Source: Lawsonibacter sp900766145 (GTDB lineage: Bacteria > Bacillota > Clostridia > Oscillospirales > Oscillospiraceae). From it: DNA of 64,000 nucleotides. Shown here piece by piece: positions 51,452 to 59,704 of this stretch. The DNA lies in assembly GCF_030372275.1 (NCBI RefSeq), contig NZ_JAUDDJ010000003.1. One strand, given 5' to 3'. The first letter of the stretch is position 1. Each line of letters begins with the position of its first letter. The translations under genes and the position numbers were made by a program. Under the pieces are notes generated by a model. The model was given only the letters and a program-made list of their open reading frames with translations. It made no database searches and was not told where the DNA came from.

Positions 51452-51877
51452 GTGGATGAAATTATCATTATCCGGGCCGCCGACCCGGACGGCAGCGTGT
51501 TCCAGGCCGTCATGGACTCGCTGAAGGGTAAAAGGGCAGAGGTGGTCGATGTTGCTGCCCCTGCTACCTCCATGCTGTGCATCGGGGAACTGGAGATCCA
51601 TCACGAGCAACGCCGGGTGCTCATGGCGGGCAGGGAAGTGGAACTCAATCATGGGGAGTATGCCATGCTCTACTGCATGGCCAGTTCACCAGGGCAGGTG
51701 TTCTCCAAAGCGCAGCTCTATGAGGCCGCTTGGGGCGAGGAATATCTGCACGGGACAAACTCTGTGGAGAATACCATCTGGCGGATGAGAAAGAAACTGG
51801 AGGAGGATCCCAGACATCCTATATATATCAAAACCGTCTTTCGGAGTGGATATAAGATAGTTAGCGGAGACTATTGA
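51452..51877 (+). CDS. Receiver-less OmpR/PhoB-type winged-helix protein (copy 2)
   Basis: A 141-residue protein from GTG 51452 (MDEIIIIRAADPDGSVFQAV) with the same layout as copies 1 and 3: a 45-residue N-terminal region and an OmpR-type winged helix (VELNHGEYAMLYCMASSPGQ; SVENTIWRMRKKLEEDP; YIKTVFRSGYKI). A GGGGGTG-type site precedes it. Its stop codon overlaps the -35 box of the following TetR promoter. Confidence 0.82.
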   Translation: MDEIIIIRAADPDGSVFQAVMDSLKGKRAEVVDVAAPATSMLCIGELEIHHEQRRVLMAGREVELNHGEYAMLYCMASSPGQVFSKAQLYEAAWGEEYLHGTNSVENTIWRMRKKLEEDPRHPIYIKTVFRSGYKIVSGDY

Positions 51878-51933
51878 CTGTTCGCTTCTTTTGTGCTATA
51901 TTAAAACCGCTGGTTTGAAACCGAAGGTTTTAA
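51874..51933 (+). promoter_or_regulatory. TetR promoter with 33-bp dyad
   Basis: TTGACT (51874-51879), 17 bases and TATATT (51897-51902), then a dyad at 51901-51933 with outer arms TTAAAACC and GGTTTTAA and inner GGTTT/AAACC (13 of 16 paired). It is the likely operator for autoregulation of the TetR gene. Confidence 0.75.
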
Positions 51934-51949
51934 TTGATGAGGTGGTCAC

Positions 51950-52585
51950 TTGGCGAAAAGAACAGCAGGTGTGACAGAAAAACTCATGGAATGCGCAAAA
52001 GAAGAATTTCTCACAAATGGATATGAGAATGCCTCTCTTAGAGTGATAGCAGAAAAAGCTGGCTCTAGCAAAGGGGCAATCTATATTCGATATCCGGACA
52101 AAGAGAGCCTGTACCGCTCCCTCGTACAGCCTGCCATGGATGCTTTTTGTGGCCTGATACAATCGGCGTTGGAGCGGTTTAACCAGTTGCCCGGAGCTGA
52201 ACAGACCAGCCAAATGTATTCTTTCTCTGATCATGGCTTTTGGGCCTCAGTAGACTATATCTACGACCATTTTGACGAGTTCAAGCTGCTTTTGACCAGT
52301 GGAGAGAACAGTACATATCAGGAATTCCTCCACCGAGTCGTGGAAATAGACAATCAATGTACCATGCGCTATATTCAGGCATCTGGGAACGACGCAATCT
52401 CCAGCGGCCGCCTTACACCAGAGTTGAGCCATCTACTGTCCAGCGCCTTTTATACTGGGATGTTCGAGGTGGTCATCCATGATATGCCAAAGGATCAGGC
52501 GGTCGAGCATATCCAAAGGATGCGACGTTTCTATATCGCTGGCTGGAAATCCATCTTCTTCGGGGATGGAGGTGAAAACCATTGA
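51950..52585 (+). CDS. TetR/AcrR family transcriptional regulator
   Basis: A 211-residue TetR protein from TTG 51950 (GAGGTGG upstream). Helix-turn-helix ASLRVIAEKAGSSKGAIYIR at about residues 28-47 and the shared ligand-domain motif FKLLLTSGENSTYQEFLHRV (about 107-126). A KTR zinc-ribbon gene overlaps its stop. Base composition looks more AT-rich than its neighbours, so it may have been acquired more recently. Confidence 0.88.
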   Translation: MAKRTAGVTEKLMECAKEEFLTNGYENASLRVIAEKAGSSKGAIYIRYPDKESLYRSLVQPAMDAFCGLIQSALERFNQLPGAEQTSQMYSFSDHGFWASVDYIYDHFDEFKLLLTSGENSTYQEFLHRVVEIDNQCTMRYIQASGNDAISSGRLTPELSHLLSSAFYTGMFEVVIHDMPKDQAVEHIQRMRRFYIAGWKSIFFGDGGENH

Positions 52586-52779
52586 GCGGGTGGATCGACC
52601 GGAGTGGCTGGATTCATTGCCCTACCTGCGGCAACAAAACTCGTACCAAGGTGAATCCAGACACAATCCTAAAGCGTTTTCCGCTGTTCTGTCCTAAATG
52701 CGGAACGGAACACATTGTTGATGTGCAGGGACAAAACATCATATTGTCAGAGCCAGACGCCAAGACGCAGAGCCGATGA
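52582..52779 (+). CDS. Cysteine-rich KTR zinc-ribbon protein
   Basis: A 65-residue protein with two CPxCG pairs (HCPTCGNKTRTKV at about residues 12-24 and FCPKCGTEHIV at about 36-46), the Cys_rich_KTR pattern. The TTG at 52582 overlaps the TetR stop. It probably binds Zn or Fe and may act with the TetR protein. It shares its 3' end with a terminator. Confidence 0.75.
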   Translation: MSGWIDRSGWIHCPTCGNKTRTKVNPDTILKRFPLFCPKCGTEHIVDVQGQNIILSEPDAKTQSR

Positions 52780-52814
52780 TGTGCAGGATAATCCTGCGAG
52801 TCATCGGCTTTTTT
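52772..52814 (+). terminator. Terminator after TetR/KTR
   Basis: GCCGATGA (52772-52779) pairs with TCATCGGC (52801-52808), with an inner stem GCAGGAT/ATCCTGC, followed by TTTTTTC. Confidence 0.85.
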
Positions 52815-52816
52815 CT

Positions 52817-52844
52817 TTGGCATTTGGTTAGAGTTCGCTAACTT
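52817..52844 (+). promoter_or_regulatory. Promoter with box before an ABC pair
   Basis: TTGGCA (52817-52822), the box GTTAGAGTTCGCTAAC (52827-52842) and a possible -10 TAACTT (52839-52844), spacer 16; the box fills the spacer. CAGGAGG follows. Confidence 0.7.
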
Positions 52845-52857
52845 CAGGAGGGATACC

Positions 52858-54618
52858 ATGCAGAAACAAAAGAATCCATTTAGCTTGATGGCGTTTATCA
52901 GACCGCACCGGGCAGGTTTTATTGCCTCGACTGTCCTTGCTGTTCTCAGCGTGGCCAGCGGGATGGTGCCATACTTTGCCGTGGCAAAGATGGTCAACCT
53001 ACTCATTTCTGCTGAAAAAAACTTTTCGATTTATCTGACTTGGGGAATGGTAGCCCTGATCGCCTATCTGCTCAAGTCCGTCCTCCACGGCATTTCTACT
53101 CGATGCTCTCACGAGGCCACTTTCCATGTGCTGTCGGAGTTGCGGAGGGCTGTGGCGGATAAGTTGACTCATGTTTCCATGGGCTATCTGACTGATACAC
53201 CATCGGGTCGGTTGAAAACGACCATGGTGGAGCGCGTGGAGCAGATGGAAGTCCCACTGGCACATATCATTCCGGAAATGACCTCTAATCTGTTGGTCCC
53301 TCTCGCTATTGTGGTTTGCCTCTTCGCCCTGGACTGGCGTATGGCGTTAGTATCGCTTATCACCATCCCTATTGGGATGCTCTGTTATATGGCCCAGATG
53401 AAAGAGTATCCGAAAAAATATGGTGCGGTCGTTCAAGCCGGAAAGCACATGAGTGCCACCACGGTGGAGTATATCAACGGTATTGAGGTCATTAAAGCGT
53501 TCAACCAGAGTGCAGCATCCTATGGGAAGTTTACCGATGCGGTTCGACAAAATGCGGATCTTATATTGGACTGGATGAAGTCCACGCAGGGCTACTCCGC
53601 CCTGATGATGACTATTTGGCCCGCTGTGCTGATCGGCGTTCTGCCCATTGGATGCGTCTTTTATCGGAATGGAAGCCTGACCGCCCCGGATTTTATCACG
53701 ATTGCAATCCTGTCCCTCGGTATCGTGGGGCCATTGGTAGCGGCGATCTTTTTGACTGATGATTTCTCCAAAATTGCAACCATCACCGGGGAAATCGGCG
53801 CTGTGCTGTCCGAGCCGGATCTGGAGCGGCCTGTGCAGAGAAAAGAACTGCATGGGCTGGACATTGGCCTGCGGGATGTGAGATTCGCTTACAAAGATAA
53901 GCAGGTTTTGAACGGCGTCACACTGAACATCCGGCAAGGCACGACCACTGCGCTGGTAGGACCGTCTGGTTCCGGTAAATCCACCATCGCCAAGCTCATC
54001 GCCTCCTATTGGGACGCTGGCAGCGGGAGCATCACTATCGGCGGAGAGGATGTAAAAAACCTGCCGCCAGAGCAAGTAATGGACCTCATCGGATATGTCT
54101 CCCAAGATAACTTCCTGTTCAATGTCTCTGTCCGGGAAAACATCCGCATGGGACGGCCGGAGGCTACCGACGATGAAGTGGAGGCTGTGGCGAAGGCCTC
54201 CGGCTGTCATGAATTCATCATGGGGCTGGATCACGGGTATGACACTGTGGTAGGCGGCGCAGGCGGACACCTCTCCGGCGGGGAGCGCCAGCGGGTCGCT
54301 ATTGCGCGGGCCATGATGAAGAATGCCCCGATTGTGATTTTGGACGAGGCGACTTCCTACACAGACCCCGAGAACGAGGCGGTGCTTCAGGACGCCATCG
54401 GCAGGCTGACCCGAGGAAAGACACTTATCGTTATCGCCCACCGCTTGAGTACCATAACCGATGCAGACCAAATCGCTGTGGTGGATCAGGGAAAAATCCT
54501 GGATGCGGGAACACATGAGGAGTTGTTGAAACGGTGTCCCCTCTACGCTCAGATGTGGGTGGCCCACACGCAGGCGAAGGATGCGGATACGGGAGAAGGA
54601 GGTGGCAAGCATGTTTGA
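52858..54618 (+). CDS. ABC half-transporter, exporter fold (YbtP/IrtA-like), first of a pair
   Basis: A 586-residue half-transporter starting MQKQKNPFSLMAFIRPHRAG, with a membrane domain in residues about 20-310, the VPLAHIIPEMTSNLLVPL block shared with the other first halves, Walker A GPSGSGKST (about 367), signature LSGGERQRVAIARAM and Walker B VILDEATSYTDPENE. CAGGAGG precedes the ATG. The Walker B tail (SYTDPENE) is unlike the others. Overlaps its partner by 8 bases. Confidence 0.85.
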   Translation: MQKQKNPFSLMAFIRPHRAGFIASTVLAVLSVASGMVPYFAVAKMVNLLISAEKNFSIYLTWGMVALIAYLLKSVLHGISTRCSHEATFHVLSELRRAVADKLTHVSMGYLTDTPSGRLKTTMVERVEQMEVPLAHIIPEMTSNLLVPLAIVVCLFALDWRMALVSLITIPIGMLCYMAQMKEYPKKYGAVVQAGKHMSATTVEYINGIEVIKAFNQSAASYGKFTDAVRQNADLILDWMKSTQGYSALMMTIWPAVLIGVLPIGCVFYRNGSLTAPDFITIAILSLGIVGPLVAAIFLTDDFSKIATITGEIGAVLSEPDLERPVQRKELHGLDIGLRDVRFAYKDKQVLNGVTLNIRQGTTTALVGPSGSGKSTIAKLIASYWDAGSGSITIGGEDVKNLPPEQVMDLIGYVSQDNFLFNVSVRENIRMGRPEATDDEVEAVAKASGCHEFIMGLDHGYDTVVGGAGGHLSGGERQRVAIARAMMKNAPIVILDEATSYTDPENEAVLQDAIGRLTRGKTLIVIAHRLSTITDADQIAVVDQGKILDAGTHEELLKRCPLYAQMWVAHTQAKDADTGEGGGKHV

Positions 54619-56377
54619 CGCATATAAACGGTTTTTCCGTTTTGCCGGGGAGCAGAAAGGCACTTGGTATAAGGGAATGGCCTTTGAACTGCTGCGGAGC
54701 ATTTTTGAGGCTCTGCAGTTTGCGGCGCTGCTGATTGTTCTCCGTGCTCTGGTAGAGCAGAACATGACCGGGGCCACTCCATGGATGGCTTTTGGGATCA
54801 TGACGGTCAGCGTGGCTGGGGCCGCCCTGTGCTGGTATCTGGCCCACAACAGCGAGGGGCACGCCGATTACTGTATGTGTGCGGAGAAGCGCATCCATAT
54901 CGGAGAACGAATGAAGTACATGCCTATGGGCTACTTCAACGCCCAGAGCCTGGGCAGCCTCACCGCAGTGGCCACCTCCACCATGGAGGACTTGGAGAGC
55001 ATGTCATTTGCGGTAATTGCCCGGACGGTGGTGGGCATGATCCGGACCACCATCTTCTCTTTGGCGGTCCTGTGCTTTGACTGGCGCATTGGGCTGATCT
55101 TCCTGCTTGGTATGCTCCTGTTCCTCTGGGTCAATTCGCTTTTACTGAAGAAATCCAGAGAATTGTCTCCGGGACGGCTGGCAGCCCAGACAAGACTTGT
55201 GGACGCTGTGCTGGAATACATACAGGGCATGAGCGTGGTACGCGCCTTCCATGGAGATAAGGCGGCTAATCAGACGCTGAACCGCACGATTGAGGAGACG
55301 GAACAGCAGAATTTCAAGCTGGAGCGCAAGCGTATTCCCTACAATGTTTTGGAGCAAATTGTCCTGCGTGTCACGGCGGTGGTGGCGATTCTGCTCTCAA
55401 TCTGGTTTTTCCTGCAAGGCAGTATGACCCTTTTTGCCTGCCTGATGGTGGTGGTTTCCGCTTTCTTGGTATACAGCGAGCTGGAGTCTGCCGGTGAGAT
55501 GTTCTTCATGCTGCCTATGATCGACGCTTCCATCGACCGGGTGGAGGAGATTGACTGCGCACCCCGGATGGACGAAGGCGGCTCCGTACAGACACCGAAA
55601 CACTGCGATATTTCCTTCGAGCATGTGGACTTTTCCTATGGGGAGCGGAAAATCATCCGCGATGTCAGCTTTACTATCCCGGAAGGGACAACAACTGCCA
55701 TTGTGGGACCCTCCGGCTCCGGCAAGACCACCCTCACCAGTCTTATGGCAAGGTTTTGGGATGTGGACAGCGGCACGGTCAAGCTGGGCGGCATCAATGT
55801 GAAGGACTATGCGCTGGATAGTTTGATGCGCAATTTCAGTATGGTCTTTCAGCGCGTGTACCTGTTCAACGACAGCATTGAGAACAACATCAAGTTCGGC
55901 AAGCCGGATGCCACCCATGAGGAGGTGGTGGCCGCGGCAAAGGCGGCTCGGTGCCATGACTTCATCACGGCCCTGCCGGACGGCTACGATACCATCATCG
56001 GTGAGAGCGGCGCCACGATCTCCGGCGGAGAACGCCAGCGGCTCTCCATCGCCCGGGCCATGCTCAAGGATGCGCCGATCATCATTTTGGACGAGGCCAC
56101 GGCCAATGTTGACCCGGAGAACGAGGTGGAGCTGCAGGAGGCTGTCAAGGCCCTGACTGCTGGGAAAACACTGGTTATGATTGCGCACCGGATGAAAACT
56201 GTCCAGGAGGCGGATCAGATCCTTGTACTGGATCAGGGGCGGATTGTGCAGCGGGGCCGCCATGCGGAACTGATGAAACAGGGCGGCATCTATGCGGACT
56301 TTGTCTGCTCCAGGAGTTCTGCGGAATCGTGGCGCATTGCAGGGCGGAAAAGCAGAGAGGTCAAAGCAGAGATATGA
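54611..56377 (+). CDS. ABC half-transporter, exporter fold (YbtQ/IrtB-like), second of a pair
   Basis: A 588-residue partner of the gene at 52858: membrane domain in residues about 15-310, Walker A GPSGSGKTT (about 366), signature ISGGERQRLSIARAM (Ile in place of Leu), Walker B IIILDEATANVDPENE. GGAGGTGG precedes the ATG at 54611. Its stop overlaps the ATG of the second NikB-like gene, so the ABC pair and the whole Nik/Opp importer probably form one transcription unit. Confidence 0.85.
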   Translation: MFDAYKRFFRFAGEQKGTWYKGMAFELLRSIFEALQFAALLIVLRALVEQNMTGATPWMAFGIMTVSVAGAALCWYLAHNSEGHADYCMCAEKRIHIGERMKYMPMGYFNAQSLGSLTAVATSTMEDLESMSFAVIARTVVGMIRTTIFSLAVLCFDWRIGLIFLLGMLLFLWVNSLLLKKSRELSPGRLAAQTRLVDAVLEYIQGMSVVRAFHGDKAANQTLNRTIEETEQQNFKLERKRIPYNVLEQIVLRVTAVVAILLSIWFFLQGSMTLFACLMVVVSAFLVYSELESAGEMFFMLPMIDASIDRVEEIDCAPRMDEGGSVQTPKHCDISFEHVDFSYGERKIIRDVSFTIPEGTTTAIVGPSGSGKTTLTSLMARFWDVDSGTVKLGGINVKDYALDSLMRNFSMVFQRVYLFNDSIENNIKFGKPDATHEEVVAAAKAARCHDFITALPDGYDTIIGESGATISGGERQRLSIARAMLKDAPIIILDEATANVDPENEVELQEAVKALTAGKTLVMIAHRMKTVQEADQILVLDQGRIVQRGRHAELMKQGGIYADFVCSRSSAESWRIAGRKSREVKAEI

Positions 56378-57309
56378 GTAAGAGAATATTGGCTCGGCTC
56401 GGCCTGCTCATTGTTGTCCTGTTTGGTGTTACTGTCCTGACTTTCTTTTACACCAATCTGTCCCCGGTAGACGCGGCTGAGGCACTGGCGGTACGCCGCT
56501 ACAACCGCCCCACTGCACAGCAGGTTGAACTGGTGCGGGAAGAACTCGGCCTCGACCAGCCGATTCTTCAACAATATGGATCATGGCTGTGGAACGCTCT
56601 GCACGGAGATTTCGGAAACTCCTATAACACTGGGCGTCCGATTGTAGAAGAATTGACTGCTGCCATCCGTCCTACGTTGGTCATGGCGGCCATGGCACTC
56701 CTGTTTGCAACCCTCATCAGTATTCCGCTCGGAGTGTTATCCGCCAGCAGAAAAGGGGGCTTGTCAGATCGCAGTATTTACCTATTCGGCATAATCTGCA
56801 TGTCTCTGCCAAATTACTGGATCGGTTTCATGCTCCTGCTTGCTTTTGCGGTCTATCTTCCTATTTTCAGTATTATGGGAGCGGACAGCCTAAAGGATTT
56901 CGTTCTTCCGGCCCTGGCGCTGGCTATTCCTATGGCCGCCGGCAACATCCGTGTGTTTCGGTCCTCACTCCTGGATGGGTACAACAGCGATTTTGTCCTG
57001 TATGCCAGGGCCCGAGGCGTATCGGAGTGGAAAATCGCCAATCTGGTGAGCCGGTTTGCCCTGCCGCCGCTGATCACCATGCTGGCGCAGAGTTTCGGTT
57101 TTATGATTGCGGGTAGCGCCATGGTGGAAAGTGTGTTCTCCATCCCAGGGCTGGGGTCCATGCTGGTCACTGCATTGGGAGCCAGAGACACCATTACCAT
57201 CAATGCGTGTGTACTGCTCACCGCCGTCATTTTCGTCCTGGTCAATTTTATCGCGGACTGTGTGAACGCATTTCTAAACCCGCAGAACCAGAAGGGAGGC
57301 GGCCTATGA
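56374..57309 (+). CDS. Nickel/peptide-type ABC permease, NikB/OppB-like (system 2)
   Basis: A 311-residue DppB/OppB/NikB-type permease: MSKRILARLGLLIVVLFGVT at the start, LSPVDAAEAL (about residues 29-38) and REELGLDQPILQQYGSWL (about 51-68), and an EAA-type loop near residue 200-225. It overlaps the ABC gene by ATGA and the next permease by the same. System 2 differs from system 1 in sequence, so the ligands need not be identical. Confidence 0.88.
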   Translation: MSKRILARLGLLIVVLFGVTVLTFFYTNLSPVDAAEALAVRRYNRPTAQQVELVREELGLDQPILQQYGSWLWNALHGDFGNSYNTGRPIVEELTAAIRPTLVMAAMALLFATLISIPLGVLSASRKGGLSDRSIYLFGIICMSLPNYWIGFMLLLAFAVYLPIFSIMGADSLKDFVLPALALAIPMAAGNIRVFRSSLLDGYNSDFVLYARARGVSEWKIANLVSRFALPPLITMLAQSFGFMIAGSAMVESVFSIPGLGSMLVTALGARDTITINACVLLTAVIFVLVNFIADCVNAFLNPQNQKGGGL

Positions 57310-58124
57310 TCCGCAAAATCATGCACCGCCCGCAGGCCGTCCTCGGCCTTGCCATGATGCTCCTCGTGTTTCTTGTGATGCTGCTTGCCCCGGTTTTTGC
57401 CCCAAATGACCCGATGCAGTTGAATGTGGCTCATAGTTTCGCCCCACCGGACGCACAGTACCCCCTCGGAACGGACGAGCTTGGACGTTGCATCCTCTCC
57501 CGCTTGATCTATGGGGCAAGGGCTTCTCTGAGTATCGCGCTGCCCACACTGCTGTTGCTGGCGGTTATCAGCACCGTGGTGGCTACCCTGTGCGCCTATG
57601 TCGGCGGGGCGCTGGACCGCATGTTTGAAGTGGTCTCTAATATTTTTATGGCCTTTCCTCCATTCCTCGTTGCCATCACTCTGGTGGGACTCTTTGAGTC
57701 AAAAGCGGCCAGCATCGTCCTGTCTATTGTAATCGCCATGTGGGTCTGGAACGCAAGGGTGGTCCGCACCCATGTGCTTCGGGAACGGAATCAGCCCTAT
57801 GTGATTACCTGCCGGATGTCCGGCTGTTCAGAGCTGCGCATTGTGTTCCGGCATATCATCCCCAATATTCTGCCGCACCTTCTGGTTTTGTACAGCACAG
57901 GGCTGTCCTCAATCATCATTATGATCTCCAGTTATGCCTTTCTCGGTTTGGGGCTGGAAACAGGTACGGCGGAGTGGGGCGCCATGTTTGTAAACGCCAA
58001 CAAGCTGATGTTCAGTCATCCGCTGTTCCTGGTGTATCCGGGACTTTGCATTTTGTTTGCCGCGGCAGGGTTCAACCTGTTCGGGGAGGCCCTGCGGGAC
58101 ATCTGTGCACCAAGGGAGGGATAG
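57306..58124 (+). CDS. Nickel/peptide-type ABC permease, NikC/OppC-like (system 2)
   Basis: A 272-residue NikC-type permease with QYPLGTDELGRCILSRLIYG at about residues 53-72 (the LGTDELGR motif) and about six helices. The ATG at 57306 overlaps the NikB stop. It is followed after 2 bases by the first ATPase gene. Confidence 0.88.
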   Translation: MIRKIMHRPQAVLGLAMMLLVFLVMLLAPVFAPNDPMQLNVAHSFAPPDAQYPLGTDELGRCILSRLIYGARASLSIALPTLLLLAVISTVVATLCAYVGGALDRMFEVVSNIFMAFPPFLVAITLVGLFESKAASIVLSIVIAMWVWNARVVRTHVLRERNQPYVITCRMSGCSELRIVFRHIIPNILPHLLVLYSTGLSSIIIMISSYAFLGLGLETGTAEWGAMFVNANKLMFSHPLFLVYPGLCILFAAAGFNLFGEALRDICAPREG

Positions 58125-58126
58125 CC

Positions 58127-58909
58127 ATGCTGACAGTTACCAATTTGTCCATCCGTACAAAGCAGACAAAGGAAACCCTTGTGCGCTCCGTCAGCTTCTC
58201 CGTAAAAAACGGAGAGGCCCTTGGTCTGATTGGGGAGAGCGGCAGCGGAAAGAGCATGACCAGCAAGTGCATTATGCGGCTGTTGAATCCACGGCTTTTT
58301 GATCTGCGCGGAAGCGTGCAATGGAACGGGAAAGAAATGCTTGCGATGAAGCTGAATGAGTTGGACGGCTACCGGGGCAAACAGGTCAGTATGATCCCGC
58401 AAAACCCCATGACCGCCTTTGCGCCTATGCTCAAGCTGGGAAAACAGATGGAACTGGGCTTTTCGCTGAAAGGGCACAGGGAACGGACACAGTTCCGGGG
58501 GCGGCTGGCTGCCGCACTTGCGGGTGTCAATTTGTCCGATGCGGAAAAAATCATCAATAGCTATCCCCATGAGCTGTCCGGCGGCACGCTACAACGCGTG
58601 ATGATTGCGCTGACGATCTTGCAGCGCCCGGAACTGATTATCGCAGACGAAATTACCACCGCTGTTGACGCGGCCAGCGAATACCTCATTCTGAATGAAT
58701 TGGAGAAGCTGAGGCGGGCCGGCGTCTCCATGATTGTGGTGACCCATGACTTTGGTGTGGCAGCGAGGCTGTGTGACCGCGTGGCCGTTATGAAAGACGG
58801 CGAGATCGTCGAGGAGGGAAAAATGCGGGAGGTATTTTCTGACCCACAGCACGAATATACCAGGCAGCTTGTGCAGGCAAGCGTACTCTTTCAGGAGGGA
58901 CTATGCTGA
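58127..58909 (+). CDS. ABC ATPase, NikD/OppD-like (system 2)
   Basis: A 260-residue ATPase: Walker A GESGSGKSM (about residues 35-43), IPQNPMTAFAP (about 89-99), signature LSGGTLQRVMIALTI and Walker B LIIADEITTAVD (about 167-178). GGGAGGG precedes the ATG. The Walker B reads DEITTA where DEPTSA is usual, an atypical loop. Overlaps the OppF-like gene by 7 bases. Confidence 0.87.
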   Translation: MLTVTNLSIRTKQTKETLVRSVSFSVKNGEALGLIGESGSGKSMTSKCIMRLLNPRLFDLRGSVQWNGKEMLAMKLNELDGYRGKQVSMIPQNPMTAFAPMLKLGKQMELGFSLKGHRERTQFRGRLAAALAGVNLSDAEKIINSYPHELSGGTLQRVMIALTILQRPELIIADEITTAVDAASEYLILNELEKLRRAGVSMIVVTHDFGVAARLCDRVAVMKDGEIVEEGKMREVFSDPQHEYTRQLVQASVLFQEGLC

Positions 58910-59682
58910 AAGCGGAACATATCACAAAACAATATCAGATCCCAGGCGGCGGGCATACCGTGTTCGATGCAGTTTCGGATGTCTCCATAGAGCTTGGGAA
59001 TGGAGGCGTGACCGCCATCGTGGGAGAAAGCGGGAGCGGCAAGAGTACTTTAGCCAGAGTCCTGTCCTATGTGGAACGGCCGGACGGCGGGCGGGTGTTT
59101 CTGGATGGCCTGGAGGTGTCCGCCTGCGGAAGAAAGGAACTCCGCGCTGTAAGGGGAAAGGTCCAGCTTGTGATGCAGAACGCTTTGGGGTCTTTAGACC
59201 CCCACCAGAGCGTTGTGTCCATTCTGGAGGAGCCCCTGCGGCTGCTGTTCCACATGGGGGCGGAGAAGAGAAAGCAGCGGTGCCTTGAACTGCTGGACAT
59301 GGCACGGCTGGAACGGGACACACTCCGACGTCGGCCGGATGAACTCTCCGGTGGACAGCAAAAACGGCTGTGTATTGCCCGCGCTCTGGCCACCCAGCCA
59401 CAACACATTATCTTTGACGAGTCTTTCAGCGGATTGGATGTCACACTGAAAAAGCAGGTACTGGGTTTTCTGAAGGAGCTTCAAACGGAACTTCAGATCA
59501 GTTTTCTGGTGATTACCCACGATCTGGACACTGCCATGTATATGGCCGACGCGATTCATGTCATGCGCAGAGGTAAAATCATCGAAACGCTTGAGCACCC
59601 CAAGAGCTTCTCTGATTTTCAGGAACCTTATTCACAAGAGCTTGTAAAGGCAGTCCGCTCCAAGCGGAGAGCCTTGCAATAA
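58903..59682 (+). CDS. ABC ATPase, NikE/OppF-like (system 2)
   Basis: A 259-residue ATPase: Walker A GESGSGKST (about residues 43-51), LVMQNALGSLDPHQ (about 87-100), signature LSGGQQKRLCIARAL and Walker B IIFDESFSGLD (about 168-178). The Walker B uses DESFSG instead of DEPTSA, as several metal-uptake ATPases do. It completes the second importer with the binding protein 22 bases downstream. Confidence 0.87.
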   Translation: MLKAEHITKQYQIPGGGHTVFDAVSDVSIELGNGGVTAIVGESGSGKSTLARVLSYVERPDGGRVFLDGLEVSACGRKELRAVRGKVQLVMQNALGSLDPHQSVVSILEEPLRLLFHMGAEKRKQRCLELLDMARLERDTLRRRPDELSGGQQKRLCIARALATQPQHIIFDESFSGLDVTLKKQVLGFLKELQTELQISFLVITHDLDTAMYMADAIHVMRRGKIIETLEHPKSFSDFQEPYSQELVKAVRSKRRALQ

Positions 59683-59704
59683 ATCAAAATAGGAGAGTAA
59701 CTGT

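Noticed and set aside
52582..52779. The KTR protein as evidence of an integrative element.
   Set aside because: No integrase, relaxase, transposase or att-like repeats are present; a single small zinc-ribbon gene is not enough.
24847..56377. Drug efflux as the role of the exporter-fold ABC pairs.
   Set aside because: Possible by fold, but pairing, the metal-type box, YbtA-like AraC genes and ECF/Nik neighbours favour metallophore import; kept as an alternative only.
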